From NCBI GenBank assembly GCA_026770025.1, contig JAMXDE010000075.1, forward strand, positions 85,040 to 149,039: a DNA stretch of 64,000 nucleotides, read 5' to 3'. This document shows positions 21,701 to 32,600 of this stretch, in pieces. The translations under genes were made by a program, and so were the position numbers. The notes under the pieces are model-generated. The model worked only from the letters and a program-made list of their open reading frames with translations, did no database searches and had not been told where the DNA came from. Source of the DNA: Craspedostauros australis. Its lineage: Eukaryota > Bacillariophyta > Bacillariophyceae > Mastogloiales > Achnanthaceae. How positions within the stretch are numbered: position 1 is the stretch's first letter; every line of letters starts with the position of its first letter.

Positions 21701-21997
21701 TTCTTCGTCATGCAGCTACTCGAAAGTGTGGGCGTCCCAGTGAAGACACCGATCAAGGTCCGCGTGGACAACATCGGGGCGATCTTCATCGCCAAGAACC
21801 CATCAACATCCCAACGATCGCGGCACATCGACGTGCGCCATCACTACGTGAGGAATATGGTAATCAACAAAACCATCGAAATCATTTTCATCAAATCCGA
21901 GCAGAACACAAGCGACGGATTCACCAAGAACATCAAGGCCGACTTGCAACGTGAACATGAGAAGTCGTACCTTGACACATCGAGAACATTCGAATGA
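15755..21997 (+). CDS. Gag-Pol polyprotein of Copia element A1
   Basis: 2,080 residues in one frame from the first ATG after the LTR. Gag is N-terminal; two CCHC zinc knuckles follow (C388-C391-H396-C401 and C433-C436-H441-C446). Then comes an unusual 410-residue acidic and helical region with no family I recognise. The protease motif is DSGAS at D859. Integrase has an HHCC finger (about 1008-1045) and catalytic D1065, D1127, E1163 (D-61-D-35-E). A low-complexity acidic linker precedes reverse transcriptase, whose YVDD carries D1751 and D1752. RNase H begins near D1928 (CDSEYAGD). All expected catalytic residues are present, so the product should be active. It differs from the A2 protein by scattered substitutions only. 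Length exceeds the usual 1,300-1,500 residues of Copia polyproteins because of the extra module and linkers. Confidence 0.96.
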   Translation: MSEEEELKDIPLSNPTIKREEGASETPPRQEKEAAAATVLSSADASAIDETEEERSARLHRKEKRILKAIKQEETGVTKSIRTAKQGGKSETPPGGEFVTKTISAQQQAKIEESTTQKQTKIKGASAPTTKQRINMATSANVNKRRIKAPMFSGEQEDYSAWESQAKAYARAQKTRDVMLGKTKVPTVSEIAAAADEDKEAMEEIYELGCDCFSDLILMMDAEKGKGKQAIQYINQCISVDYPEGDAHGAWNVLAEKFRPSDAVTKIKLKRQFNNEKMKRDTDPDIYITQLESLRSRLHDVKYEITDEEMIMQILSTVSVEYKTHVVNFQHQLTFNPELVTINAIRGVLRTAYATHRGGKAYVDDFQDSNTKSNDTGFTSTGNFKGTCHNCGVYGHRSADCPERKKPNNKKNNNNNNKMNGKRNKGSGFKGKCNYCGIFGHREAECRKKKFNEKKNNEQANAATEGHDKSGHEMVLSAKDMPLCMLVSDDYIEDSFFDNFEYVGSDDEVQDDEIIPEWLSEEPIIHEVDPRREVSYECCFNAHDLIGSYGDEAEMDEANDSDIEEAMSDDDDDDADEDGADEDDEANRDELPPPQAGRYERTGTFINQGETRRVAAPPPPAAGNNRSGIFDEDDSDESEDGNHPDDSFNPNERVVYPSNIDFPDIENPNSVDYLLRHSTIPNATATALIIQKQLIFDAVMEAGMRVFPGTTRGALMPIWVNMMGSILSEHFDSIEEILANAIIVNRILEGNDSETIPDTDLHYILGGCMRVLLRERSRVYPYDPATGSHRNTTIPSDYAQLPDDMDDGDHHHPYNEDGVHEDNDDGSFDDEIAAAAVEQLHELSTKYKDKVNKDTWLADSGASCHIVNSDAALFNVRHIKSFVQVGDSTKLDSPKMGSIRLKVKQRDNTGHIIRLDDVKYTPKMAVNLFSTNKALYNGYQLGNNGILMDIINGSGMKIVFDRVFPTSNGFITGVQMHPIMPTDDDKACTAIVKNPSKEISAVNLHRMLGHAPLETMKRTAAQYGWKIIGEMPVCRDCAVANARVKNIPKATIPRATRRGERFFIDISYTKHISFGDKRYWTLIVDDCTDHCWSFFLKNKSDQPGYIKRFIQTIKSQTGDQQIIFRGDNSGENKSTEDILIDAGLNVKFEYTASNTPQQNGRVERKFAYLYTKIRSILNGAQLDEEYRHGLWAAAASTATAIANITVAKNQKESPHRQFFGNDPPYANALRTFGEVGVVKTTYGGITAKLKNRGEEMVFIGYAHQHASGVYNMYRPSTKSLICSRDIKWLNQSYGQFRGWAPAPNISNETGTTDADGFTTIGRKGATPRTATRQTSEAKRVSFADSNRYYILSDSDDEDNEDDGVVTQLIQNDEEDRSESNHEDDEILPSGDEADDETGVTPPNTPARSTHDTPSRSPPSKPNKRDIARKERIRRHEARGRKGEANPKPTTGKSIPRALRELEDFNERGRKEEGYESDPSSSEASDELSDEMIDDSNNETTDDEEIEDENEEIEITHHSTTGLYGMNAIITESPAIDIGLSMQDENKEPEKHIEPTTFDGAFNHPDPIHRKGYRAAIKKEFDSMDTRKVYSKIKRDAIPRGRRCCKCKWVFKLKRDGTHRARLVACGYSQVAGVDFQEHYSPVIHDVTYRVMMVIMLIKKMDCALVDVVTAFLHGDLDEEIYMNCPNGMDHQPDEALTLHKPIYGLVQSARQWFKMLVSTLKNINFEQSAADPCLFYRKTNEGSMIVAIYVDDCFCCGDSKALETFLKDIQGSKFKVTIERGLGDYLSCNIELNHDKTRATLRQPHLIRHLIEEFGAKVEKMQRYGTPGTPGQIIVRPSEDNGLQKVGPEEHAEYRRGVGMLLFLIKHSRPDIANPVRELSKVLIGPTKATMKEMYRIIKYVIDTKDYGLKIHPARPDDDGWDMELFCDSEYAGDKNTRISVGGFILYLCKVPILWRSKAQKAVTLSSSEAEYVALSEAAKEIFFVMQLLESVGVPVKTPIKVRVDNIGAIFIAKNPSTSQRSRHIDVRHHYVRNMVINKTIEIIFIKSEQNTSDGFTKNIKADLQREHEKSYLDTSRTFE

Positions 21998-22017
21998 CCG
22001 AATGCACACAGGAAGGG

Positions 22018-22808
22018 TGTCGAGATGTACATGTGAGTATATATCAAGATGTACGTGTATATGTGCATCGTTCACCCGCTATTCTCTCATACGCACTTGG
22101 ACGGTATAACTATACTCGTGTCGATAGTATGCTGTGATTCGTCAGAATTACAGGGGAAATGGAACACACGAAAAGGGGCAAGATTTCTGGAGGAAATTTG
22201 CAAATAACGATTTCTGGAAGAATCAGAAAATCGTCCGTCCATGCATCAATGGTACCAAGAGAATCTCGAGGTACTTCCCAACTAAACCTCAGATGACGAT
22301 ATCATCTGACAGACTACTGCATCACCAATGGAACGTGACATCTGGAGAGCAGAAGGACGCCTACTGACGTCGACAGGATGTCAACATGTCACCACGTCGA
22401 CAGCTGTCTCCAAGTCAGAGCAGGAGGCGAAGATACGATGACCCATGAAGATCATGGATACTGAAGGTGAACTTCAAATGGTAAGTACTCATGGAGTAGA
22501 AGCCAGTACTGAATGAACAGAGTGTCGAATGCGGAGTACGCATCGAACACGAAGCATCGTGTAGCACGAGCACACGATGTTGAGAGAGAGAGAGAGAATA
22601 CAGAGAGGAGCGAGAGAGGATCTCGCGTACCGACTCATAGTCGGAGACCGAATCTACGAAACAGATTGAAGCGCCGAGAGCATCGGGCAAGAGAACGAAC
22701 GGACACCGAGAGTATCGGAGTGCCAACGTAATGAAATAGCAAACGAACGACTATCAACCAATACCATCTTCCACGATCGTAGGTTACCGTGAGCGGAACT
22801 TGCCAACA
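22018..22808 (+). repeat. 3' LTR of A1
   Basis: 791 bp, near identical to the 5' copy; visible differences are ACACG versus ACACA near 22170 and GATTGAAGC versus GATTGACGC near 22668. Confidence 0.95.
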
Positions 22809-22814
22809 AACTTA
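22809..22814. repeat. target-site duplication of A1, right copy
   Basis: AACTTA, equal to 14876-14881. Confidence 0.88.
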
Positions 22815-23634
22815 AGCAATGGAATCCGAGGGTCAGCTCCAGCCACAGCCACTGCTTCATGACCGTCACTACCAGGTGTCATGACCTACACTGCAGTGTG
22901 TCTACATGTATGGAGAGCAAGGCACTGTAATGATCGCCTACCCTGTAGCACTGAACCAAGTACATCAGTGCAGGGTCTCACCAAGTTGTGTGGCATCGTT
23001 TCTTCACCCTACTAACACTGCAAAGCTAACTCATAATAAACAGACAAGGATTAGCTACAAAGCACTCATCTACTCATTGTTACAGTAACAACTCTTCAAT
23101 CAGTACACCTCTCTTGAACTGCATCACACGGCTATCCCGAAGCCGGCAGATCCAAGAGACATCCTCCACCGATTCGCGCCGACTACGCCCGAATCCTAAC
23201 TGGTAGCTGCGAGTGGTTGCCAAATACTCTCAATTCAAATCAACTCCACCGAGCATCTTCCTCTGCCAACCGATCGCAAGAGTCTCTCTGAGACCAAGCC
23301 AAAAGGCACAGCTCACAGACCGAGCTTCCAACAAAGGACCACGTCCTCATCGCAAGCATCTGATTTGAAATCAGACCACCAACGCTCGAAAACCGAGCCA
23401 CTCAAGAGGACAAAGGTCCCAGCTGAAGATAAGCGACCCAAGGTCGAACTTCAGTAGCCTCTGCCAAAGCAAGCTGTAACCGCACTTGCTGACCAAGTAC
23501 GAGCCTCTCCAAGTCTGCATCGAACCGCAGTGCACACCTTCCAAACGAAGTGAAGCCGAGCAAGAGCAAGAGAAGGCAAACAGATCGATCCCCTCGACGT
23601 CCCAAGACTACTCGATAAGTCCCCACTATCAATC
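22815..23634. other. non-coding leader or LTR-like region before the D ORF
   Basis: About 820 bp without a credible frame. It contains AATAAA at about 23036, the odd-length palindrome TTGTTACAGTAACAA at 23077-23091, and a TGGTAGCTGCGAG segment near 23201 that resembles a primer-binding site but is not next to a CA terminus. It is the continuation of the sequence interrupted by A1 and could be the 5' LTR or leader of D. No second copy is available to define borders. Confidence 0.4.
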
Positions 23635-25794
23635 ATGGCGGAAGAGACAACCCCTGCCACGCTGGAAGAGCTACAAGCACAGCTCGAAGCGATCACGGTC
23701 GAAAACGCCCGCCTCACACAGGCGACGTTGACGGCCAAAGCCGCCGCACAAGCGGCGAACGCGGCTGTAGCCACTGCCCAAGCAGCAGCAACAGCCACCA
23801 CGACCCCAAGCCGCTCCGGTCTTGGGCGCAGCCGATCGGCTGGCGCCGCACGAACCCGGACGGACCAGTCCTTCCTCGATGACAGCATCTTCGACATGGG
23901 AACACCCATGCCCAAGAAGAGCAGAAAGTCAGGCAAGGACAGTGACGACGACGACGATGACCTCTCTGGGAAACCAACCGTTCCCATCATGGGAGGTCTC
24001 CTCAAGCAAGGACGCAACTGGGTACCCTGGACCACAGGCGCACCAAACGCGCAGTGGACCGGCCTCCAAGATGAGTCACACACCAGGTGGACCAACTCTC
24101 AACAACAGAGAATCCTCCATAACGGTGCTGACTCCACCAACCAGTCCAAGCGAGAGTAAGGACTCGCCAACAAGTTCAAGAAGGGAGGGAACATCCAGCA
24201 GTTCATCCGCCTGGTGCGAAATCACATGGCAAGAACCGGACTCCTCACCATGGCGTACATCGCTGACGCTAACGCAGAGTCAGAAATGACCTGCGTCCTG
24301 GACTCACCAGCTGCCTTCGCTCTTGAAGATGCCACCAAACACTTCAACGAGTACCACCTGAAGTGGGATCACTACAACGTCCAGAACAACGAGACAGCCT
24401 CAGCGTTCTTCCGTGAAAGTCTTGATCCAGTCCTCGAAGACCAACTCATGAACCGAATCAAGCCAAAGTTCCACGATAACTTCATCACTCTCTTCGTTGA
24501 GTTCATGAACAGCAACTCGGCTAACTCCTTGGATGAACCAGATGCCCTCGCTGCAAAGATCCGCGGGGTCAACTGCGGAACCTTCCCAAACGAAAATGTT
24601 GGTCTCATGGCGGTCCACCTTCGTGCCCTCTGCAAGCGTCTCGACGACGCCGGTCGCTTCGACCTCCGTCTCCTCCGAACGATCCTCGATGCCTTCCTCC
24701 AGGTGGGAGGACAGATCCAGTCTGGTGAACAGTACCGACGTCCTCTCTATGTGATGAAGGATGACCTTGAGGAAATCCTCATGCGTCTCCCTGTCTTCAC
24801 ATACAAGCACGCTCTTCCCAAGCTTGCCGCAAAAGAGCTCACATGGATGGCTATCTGCAGCAAGGCCGAGTCGTCGTACGAGAACAAAGTGCGCGGAAAT
24901 CGCTGGCACGCCATCAGGCGTACCAAAGATAGCAACGTGCCCAGGTACTCGTACGCCAACAACGCCGTCCAGAACCCAAGCGCCAACGTCCTCGAGCAAC
25001 ACAAGGGTTTTTCCAGGAACGACGGAAGGAGAAACAACTCCAAGAAGCCCAAGGAACGCGACGCCAAACGCAACGCCGGCCAGAGCTGGTTGTCCAAAGC
25101 CCCCAAGCCCAGTGAACCACAGCGCAAGCTTGTCAACGACAAGACGTTCATGTGGTGCGCCAAGTGCCACCGCTGGCGTCTCTCGCACAACACCGAGAGC
25201 CACCAGGACAACTTCAAGTTCAAGGCGAAGGCTAAGGGCAAGAATGTCCCCAAGCAGGACAACCTCTCCATCGACATGGCTGCGTGGACGTGCTTCACAG
25301 CCGCCTCCAGTCAAGACGAAGACACCTGGTGGTCCCTCATTTGGAACCTCTTCACCTCCTTCAACTACTTTGGTAGCATCGTTGGAGTGGTTCTCCTCTT
25401 CGCTTCACTCCAAGTCATCACCATCGGAGTAGAGTATGGGTGGTACATCGCGGCAGCTAACGCCTGGATGCTTATTGCCGTGACTCTACTACTCCTCCAC
25501 ACGAATGTTCCACGAAGACCCGACTCAATCAACCCTACTGACCTAGTCTACAACAAGGCACGAGTCAAAGAACGGTTCAAGCAAGTACACAAACGTCCCA
25601 CACACTTCAATGGAGCTGTGAAACGCAGTCTCTACGACCTCGTGATGGAAAGCCTTGACCCAGATGGACCCAAACCCGTGAACGTGTCAAAAGGAAACTC
25701 CCAGTTGAGATTCAATGAGGGACAGACTACCACCGGACACGGTGTCAACCAGATGGGAGAAATTCTCGTTTTGGCGCGAAATCTTCCGACTTGA
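23635..25794 (+). pseudogene. D: Gag-like protein with one in-frame stop and predicted membrane segments
   Basis: One frame of 719 codons broken only by TAA at 24157-24159; the downstream part is open from 24160, with its first ATG at 24214. The first 174 residues are Ala/Thr-rich with a DDDDDD acidic stretch. After the stop come a helical Gag-like core, a basic Asn/Lys-rich region, and a zinc-binding-like WCAKCHRWRLSHNTESH (C-x2-C-x8-H-x4-H). Next is a strongly hydrophobic stretch (about nt 25330-25500) that looks like two or three membrane helices, then a soluble tail ending NLPT. No protease, integrase or RT is linked. A second, 3' fragment exists at 14585-14674. Likely a Gag of a non-autonomous or broken retroelement. 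The stop may be a mutation, a readthrough codon or an error. Confidence 0.72.
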
Positions 25795-25799
25795 TCGAC

Positions 25800-26360
25800 T
25801 GTCGAGATGTACATGTGAGTATACGTCAAGATGTACGTGTATATGTGCATCGTTCACCCGCTATTCTCTCATACGCACTTGGACGGTATAACTACACTCG
25901 TTTCGATAGTATGCTGTGATTCGTCAGAATTACAGGGGAAATGGAACACACGAAAAGGGGCAAGATTTCTGGAGGAAATTTGCAAATTACGATTTCTGGG
26001 AGAATCAGAAGATCGTCCGTCCATGCATCAATAGTACCAAGAGAATCTCAAGGTACTTCCCAACTAAACCTCAGATGACGATATCATCTGACAGACTGCT
26101 GCATCACCAATGGAACGTGACATCTGGAGAGCAGAAGGACGCCTACTGACATCGACAGGATGTCAACATGTCACCACGTCAACAGCTGTCTCCAAGTCAG
26201 AGCAGGAGGCGAAGATACGATGACCCATGAAGATCATGGATACTGAAGGTGAGCTTCAAATGGTAAGTACTCATGGAGTAGGAACCAGTACTGAATGAAC
26301 AGAGTGTCGAATGCGGAGTACGCATCGAACACAGAATATCGTGTAGCACGAGCACACGAT

Positions 26361-26398
<38 letters not shown>

Positions 26399-26607
26399 CA
26401 GAGAGGAGCGAGAGAGCATCTCGCGTACCGACTCATAGTCGGAGACTGAATCTACGAAACAGATTGAAGCGCCGAGAGCATTGGGCAAGAGAACGAACGG
26501 ACACCGAGAGGATCGGAGTAGCCAAGTAATGAAATAGCAAACAGAACAACTATCAACCAACACCATCTTCCACGATCGTAGGTTACCGTGAGCGGAACTT
26601 GCCAACA
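25800..26607 (+). repeat. 5' LTR of A2
   Basis: 808 bp. Carries an expanded (GA)16 run at 26364-26395, against (GA)8 at 33523-33538 in the 3' LTR, which accounts for 16 of the 18 extra bases. Confidence 0.94.
26364..26395. repeat. (GA)16 microsatellite in an LTR
   Basis: 32 bp of perfect GA dinucleotides; the other A LTR copies have about 8 units at this site. Confidence 0.95.
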
Positions 26608-26619
26608 CGTTTATAAACG
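26608..26619 (+). promoter_or_regulatory. palindrome at the primer-binding position of A2
   Basis: CGTTTATAAACG, same position and sequence as in A1. Confidence 0.7.
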
Positions 26620-26689
26620 ATAGATCAGGGCGAGCCCGTGGATCGGATCGTGCGAGGAAGACGAACATCATTCAAGAGCTGCAGGCTGA

Positions 26690-29600
26690 ATGAGCGAGGA
26701 AGAGGAATTGAGAGACATCCCTCTGTCCAATCCGACTATCAAGAGAGAAGAAGGTGCGAGTGAGACTCCACCACGACAAGAGAAGGAAGCAGCCGCGGCT
26801 ACTGTCCTATCAGGCGCAGACGCAAGTGCGATCGACGAGACCGAAGAAGAACGGTCTGCAAGACTACACCGTAAGGAGAAGAGGATTCTCAGGGCGGTCA
26901 AGCAAGAGGAGACTGGTGTGACGAAGAGCATTCGCACAGCCAAACAGGGTGGGAAAAGTGAGACACCATCAGGAGGAGAATTTGTGAGCAAATCAATCCT
27001 CGTGAAACAACAAGCGAAAGCCGAAGAATCGGTAACACAGAAACCGACGGAAATCAAGGGCGCGAGCGCACTAACAACGAAACAACGAATCAACATGGCG
27101 ACATCAGCCAACGTGAACAAGCGACGCATCAAGGCGCCGATGTTCAGCGGTGAACAGGAAGACTACAGCGCATGGGAGTCCCAAGCGAAGGCATACGCTC
27201 GTACACAGAAGACGAAAGATGTGATGTTGAGCAAGACCAAGGTGCCAACAGTGAGCGAGATCGCGGCAGCCGCCGATGAAGATAAGGAAGCGATGGAGGA
27301 GATCTACGAACTGGGATGCGACTGCTTCAGCGACCTGATCCTCATGATGGATGCAGAGAAAGGAAAAGGTAAGCAGGCCATCCAATACATCAACCAATGC
27401 ATCTCCGACGACTACCCTGAAGGAGACGCACACGCAGCGTGGAATGTTCTCGCGAAGAAGTTCCGACCATCCGATGCGGTGACGAAGATCAAACTCAAGC
27501 GCCAATTCAACAACGAAAAGATGAAGAGAGACACAGACCCCGACATCTACATCACGCGACTCGAAGGTTTACGATCGCGTCTCCACGATGTCAAGTACGA
27601 GATCACGGACGAGGAGATGATCATGCAGATCCTCAGCACGGTGAGCGTGGAATACAAAACCCACGTCGTGAACTTCCATCACCAACTCACGTTCAATCCG
27701 GAACTGGTCACCATCAACACGATCAGAGGAGTACTTCGCACAGCATACGCCACTCATCAAGGAGGCAAGGCGTACATCGACGACTTCCAAGACAGCAACA
27801 CGAAGAGCAACGACACTGGCTTCACAAGCACCGGTAACTTCAAGGGTACTTGTCACAACTGTGGCGTGTATGGCCATAGATCCGCCGATTGCCCAGAACG
27901 CAAGAAATCGAACAACAAGAAAAATAACAACAACAACAAGATGAACGGAAAGCGCAGCAAGGGAAACGACTTCAAGGGCAAGTGCAACTACTGCGGCATC
28001 TTCGGACACCGCGAGGCGGAGTGCCGAAAGAAGAAGTTCAACGAGAAGAAGAAGGCCGACGAGCAGGCCAACACAGCAACACAAGGACACGACAAGAGCG
28101 GGCACGAGATGGTACTCTCAGCAAAGGACATGTCGCTCTGCATGTTGGTGTCCGACGACTACATCGAAGACTCCTTCTTCGATAACTTCGCGTGCGTCGG
28201 AAGTGACGACGAAGTACAGGACGATGAGATCGTCCCGGAGTGGCTCAGTGAGGAGCCAATCATCCACGAGGTGGATCCAAGACGCGAAGTGAGTTACGAA
28301 TGCTGCTTCAACGCGCACGACCTGATCGGTTCATACGGCGACGAAGCTGAGATGGACAACAAGGCCAACGATAGCGACATCGAAGAGGCCATGAGCGATG
28401 ACGACGATGACGCCGACGAGGACGGCGCAGATGAAGGCGACGAGGTGAACCACGACGAGTTGCCTCCTCCTCAAGCTGGGAGATACGAGAGAACGGGGAC
28501 CTTCATTAATCGAGGCCAAGGCGAAACGAACCGCAGCGCGGCGCCACCTCCTCCAGCGGCGGGGAACAACAGATCGGGCATCTTCGACGAGGATGACAGC
28601 GACGAATCCGAGGACAGCAATCATCCAGACGACAGCTTCAATCCAAACGAGCGTGTCATCTACCCAGGGAATATCGACTTCCCACCAATCGAGGATCCCA
28701 ACAGGTCCAACTACCTCCATCGTCATGACACCGTCCCGTATGCAACAGAGACAGCATTGGTGATCCAGAAGCAACTCATCTTCGATGCAGTAATGGAAGC
28801 AGGAGTGGGACTGTTCCCAGGAGTCGCACAAGGAGTGCTGAGACCAATATGGGTGAACATGATGGGATCGATCCTATCCGAGAACTTCAGATCAATCGAA
28901 GAGATTCTCGCCAATTCGGTTGTGATCAATCGCATACTAGAAGCAGCCGAGACAGAGACGATCCCAGAGACGGATCTTCACTACATCCTTGGAGGATGTA
29001 TGCGCGTACTCTTACGCGAACGACCACGCGTCTACCCATACGATCCAGCCACAGGATCACATCGAAGCAACACGATTCCATCGGACTATGCGCAACTACC
29101 CGATGACATGGACGATGAAGAGCACCGCAATCCATACAACGAAGATGGAATCCACGATAACGACGATGACGGCAGCTTCAACGACGAGATAGCTGCAGCA
29201 GCCGTGGAGCAGCTCCATGAGCTGAGCACCAGATACAAGGACAAGGTCAACAAGGACACCTGGCTCGCCAACAGCGGAGCTTCGTGTCACATCGTCAACT
29301 CGGACACCGCTTTCTTCAACGTGCGGCACATCAAGTCCTTCGTCCAAGTGGGAGACAGCACGAAGCTGGATTCTCCCAAGATGGGATCCATTCGCTTGAA
29401 GGTCAAGCAGCGAGACAACACTGGCCACATCATCTGGCTCGATGACGTGAAGTACACACCGAAAATGGCGGTGAACCTTTTCTCTACGAACAAGGCTCTG
29501 TACAACGGTTACCAGCTTGGTAACAATGGCATTCTGATGGACATCATCAACGGATCCGGAACGAAGATCGTGTTCGATCGAGTCTTCCCTACATCCAACA

Positions 29601-32600
29601 GGTTCATCACAGGAGTGCAGATGCACCCCATCATGCCAACTGACGATGACAAGGCTTCCACAGCCATCATCAAGAATCCATCCAAGGAGATCAGCGCAGT
29701 GAACTTGCACCGAATGCTCGGCCACGCGCCACTCGAGACCATGAAGCAGACGGCCGCTCAGTATGGATGGAAGATCATTGGCGAGATGCCGGTATGCCGC
29801 GACTGCGCGGTCGCGAACGCAAGAGTGAAGAATATTCCGAAGGCAACCATTCCGAGAGCAACTCGCCGTGGCAAACGTCTGTTCATTGACATTAGTTACA
29901 CTAAACACATAAGCTTTGGAGATAAACGCTACTGGACCCTGATCGTGGACGACTGCACGGATCACTGCTGGAGTTTCTTTCTCAAGAACAAAAGTGATCA
30001 ACCAGGGTACATCAAACGGTTCGTTCAAACGATCAAGTCACAGACTGGTGAACAACAGATCATCTTCCGAGGAGACAACAGCGGAGAGAACAAGTCCACG
30101 CAGGATATTCTCATCGATGCAGGACTCAACGTGAAATTCGAATTCACGGCATCGAACACACCGCAACAGAACGGCAGAGTGGAACGCAAGTTCGCGTACC
30201 TCTATACCAAGATCCGCTCCATGCTCAACGGAGCACAACTCGACGAAGAGTATAGGCATGGCCTGTGGGCAGCAGCTGCAAGCACTGCCACCGCCATTGC
30301 CAATATCACTGTAGCGAAGAACCAGAAAGAGTCACCACATCGCAAATTCTTCGGCAACGATCCACCATATGCGGATGCACTCCGTACGTTTGGAGAGGTG
30401 GGTGTTGTGAAGACTACCTACGGCGGGATCACCGCCAAACTCAAGAACAGAGGAGAAGAGATGGTGTTCATCAGATATGCACACCAACACGCATCAGGGG
30501 TCTACAACATGTACAGACCATCGACCAAGTCACTCATCTGTTCACGGGACATCAAGTGGCTCGACCAATCATATGGACAGTTCCGTGGCTGGGCACCAGC
30601 ACCGAACATGTCTAACGAAACAGGAACAACGGACGCAGACGGCTTCACAACCATCGGACGGAAGGGAGCAACGCCAAGGACGGCAACGCGTCAAACATCG
30701 GAAGCGAAGAGAGTATCTTTCGCTGACAGCAACAGATACTACATCCTATCAGACAGCGATGATGAGGATAATGAAGACGACGGAATAGTGACTCAACTAA
30801 TCCAAAATAACGAGAAGGATCGGAGCGAATCCAATCATGAGGATGACGAAATCCTACCCTCCGGCAACGAAGCCGATGATGAGACAGGTGTCACCCCTCC
30901 GAATACACCAGCGAGGTCTACACATGACACACCATCCAGACCTCCACCAAGCAAACCAAGCAAGCGTGATATAGCTAGAAAGGAGAGGATCCGACGTCAC
31001 GAAGCACAAGGCAGGAAGGGAGAAGCTAATCCCAAGTCAACTGCAGGGAAGAGTATTCCCAGAGCTCTGCGCGAGCTCGCAGACTTCAACGAACGAGGTC
31101 GAAAGGAAGAAGGCTATGAGAGCGATCCATCATCCAATGAGGCGAGCGACGAACTCAGCGACGAGATGATCGACGATTCCAATAACGAAACTACAGATGA
31201 CGAAGAAATCGAAGACAAAGACGAAGAGATCGAGATCACTCACCATAGCACAACTGGATTATACGGGATGAATGCAATCATCACCGAGAGACCAGCGATC
31301 GACATCGGATTGTCGATGCAGGACGAGAACAAGGAACCAGAGAAGCACATCGAACCAACGACATTCGATGGAGTGTTCAACCACCCAGATCCCATCCACC
31401 AAAAGGGATATCGAGCAGCCATCAAAAAGGAATTTGACTCCGTGGATACACGCAAGGTGTACAGCAAGATCAAACGAGACACCATCCCACGTGGTCGCAG
31501 ATGCTGCAAATGCAAATGGGTCTTCAAGCTGAAACGCGATGGTACACATCGAGCACGACTCGTTGCATGTGGCTATTCACAAGTTGCAGGAGTAGACTTC
31601 CAAGAGCACTACTCACCTGTCATCCATGACGTAACCTATCGGGTCATGATGGTGATCATGCTAATCAAGAAGATGGACTGCGCACTCGTCGATGTTGTAA
31701 CGGCATTCCTACATGGAGACCTCGACGAGGAGATCTACATGAACTGTCCCAACGGGATGGATCATCAACCAGACGAAGCCCTGACCCTACACAAGCCAAT
31801 CTACGGACTTGTGCAGAGCGCCAGGCAATGGTTCAAGATGTTGGTATCGACCCTCAAGAATATCAACTTCGAACAGAGCGCAGCAGACCCGTGCCTGTTC
31901 TACAGGAAGACGAACGAAGGAAGCATGATCGTGGCCATCTACATGGACGATTGCTTCTGTTGCGGAGACTCCAAGGCACTGGAGACTTTCCTGGAGGATA
32001 TCCAAGGCAACAAGTTCAAGGTGACAATCGAGCGCGGACTCGGAGACTACCTCAGCTGCAACATCGAACTGAACCATGACAAGACCAGAGCAACATTGCG
32101 TCAACCACATCTCATCCGACACCTCATCGAAGAGTTCGGAACCAAGGTTGAGAAAATGCAACGTTATGGGACACCGGGAACCCCGGGCCAAATCATCGTA
32201 CGACCATCCGAAGATAACGGACTGCAGAAGGTCGGACCGGAAGAACATGCCGAATACCGCCAAGGCGTCGGTATGCTACTCTTCCTCATCAAGCACTCGC
32301 GACCAGATATCGCGAACCCTGTGAGGGAACTCTCCAAGGTATTGATCGGGCCCACCAAGGCCGCAATGAAGGAGATGTATCGGATCATCAAGTATGTGAT
32401 AGATACAAAGGACTATGGAGTGAAAATCCATCCAGCACGTCCAGACGACGACGGCTGGGACATGGAACTCTTCTGCGATAGCGAATATGCAGGAGACAAG
32501 AACACGAGAATTAGCGTAGGAGGGTTCATCCTATATCTGTGCAAGGTACCAATCCTTTGGCGATCCAAGGCACAGAAGGCCGTCACACTCAGCTCATCCG

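Larger units (their letters stand above)
14882..22808 (+). mobile_element. Copia-type LTR retrotransposon A1, complete
   Basis: 7,927 bp: two 791-bp LTRs with TG...CA ends, an 82-nt leader with no upstream ATG, one long Gag-Pol ORF, polypurine tract AGGAAGGG (22010-22017) directly before the 3' LTR, and a matching 6-bp duplication on both sides. The two LTRs differ at about two positions that I can find, so insertion is recent. With the Gag-Pol frame intact and all catalytic residues present, A1 may be autonomous. The order protease-integrase-RT-RNase H places it in Copia (Pseudoviridae-like) rather than Gypsy. Confidence 0.95.
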
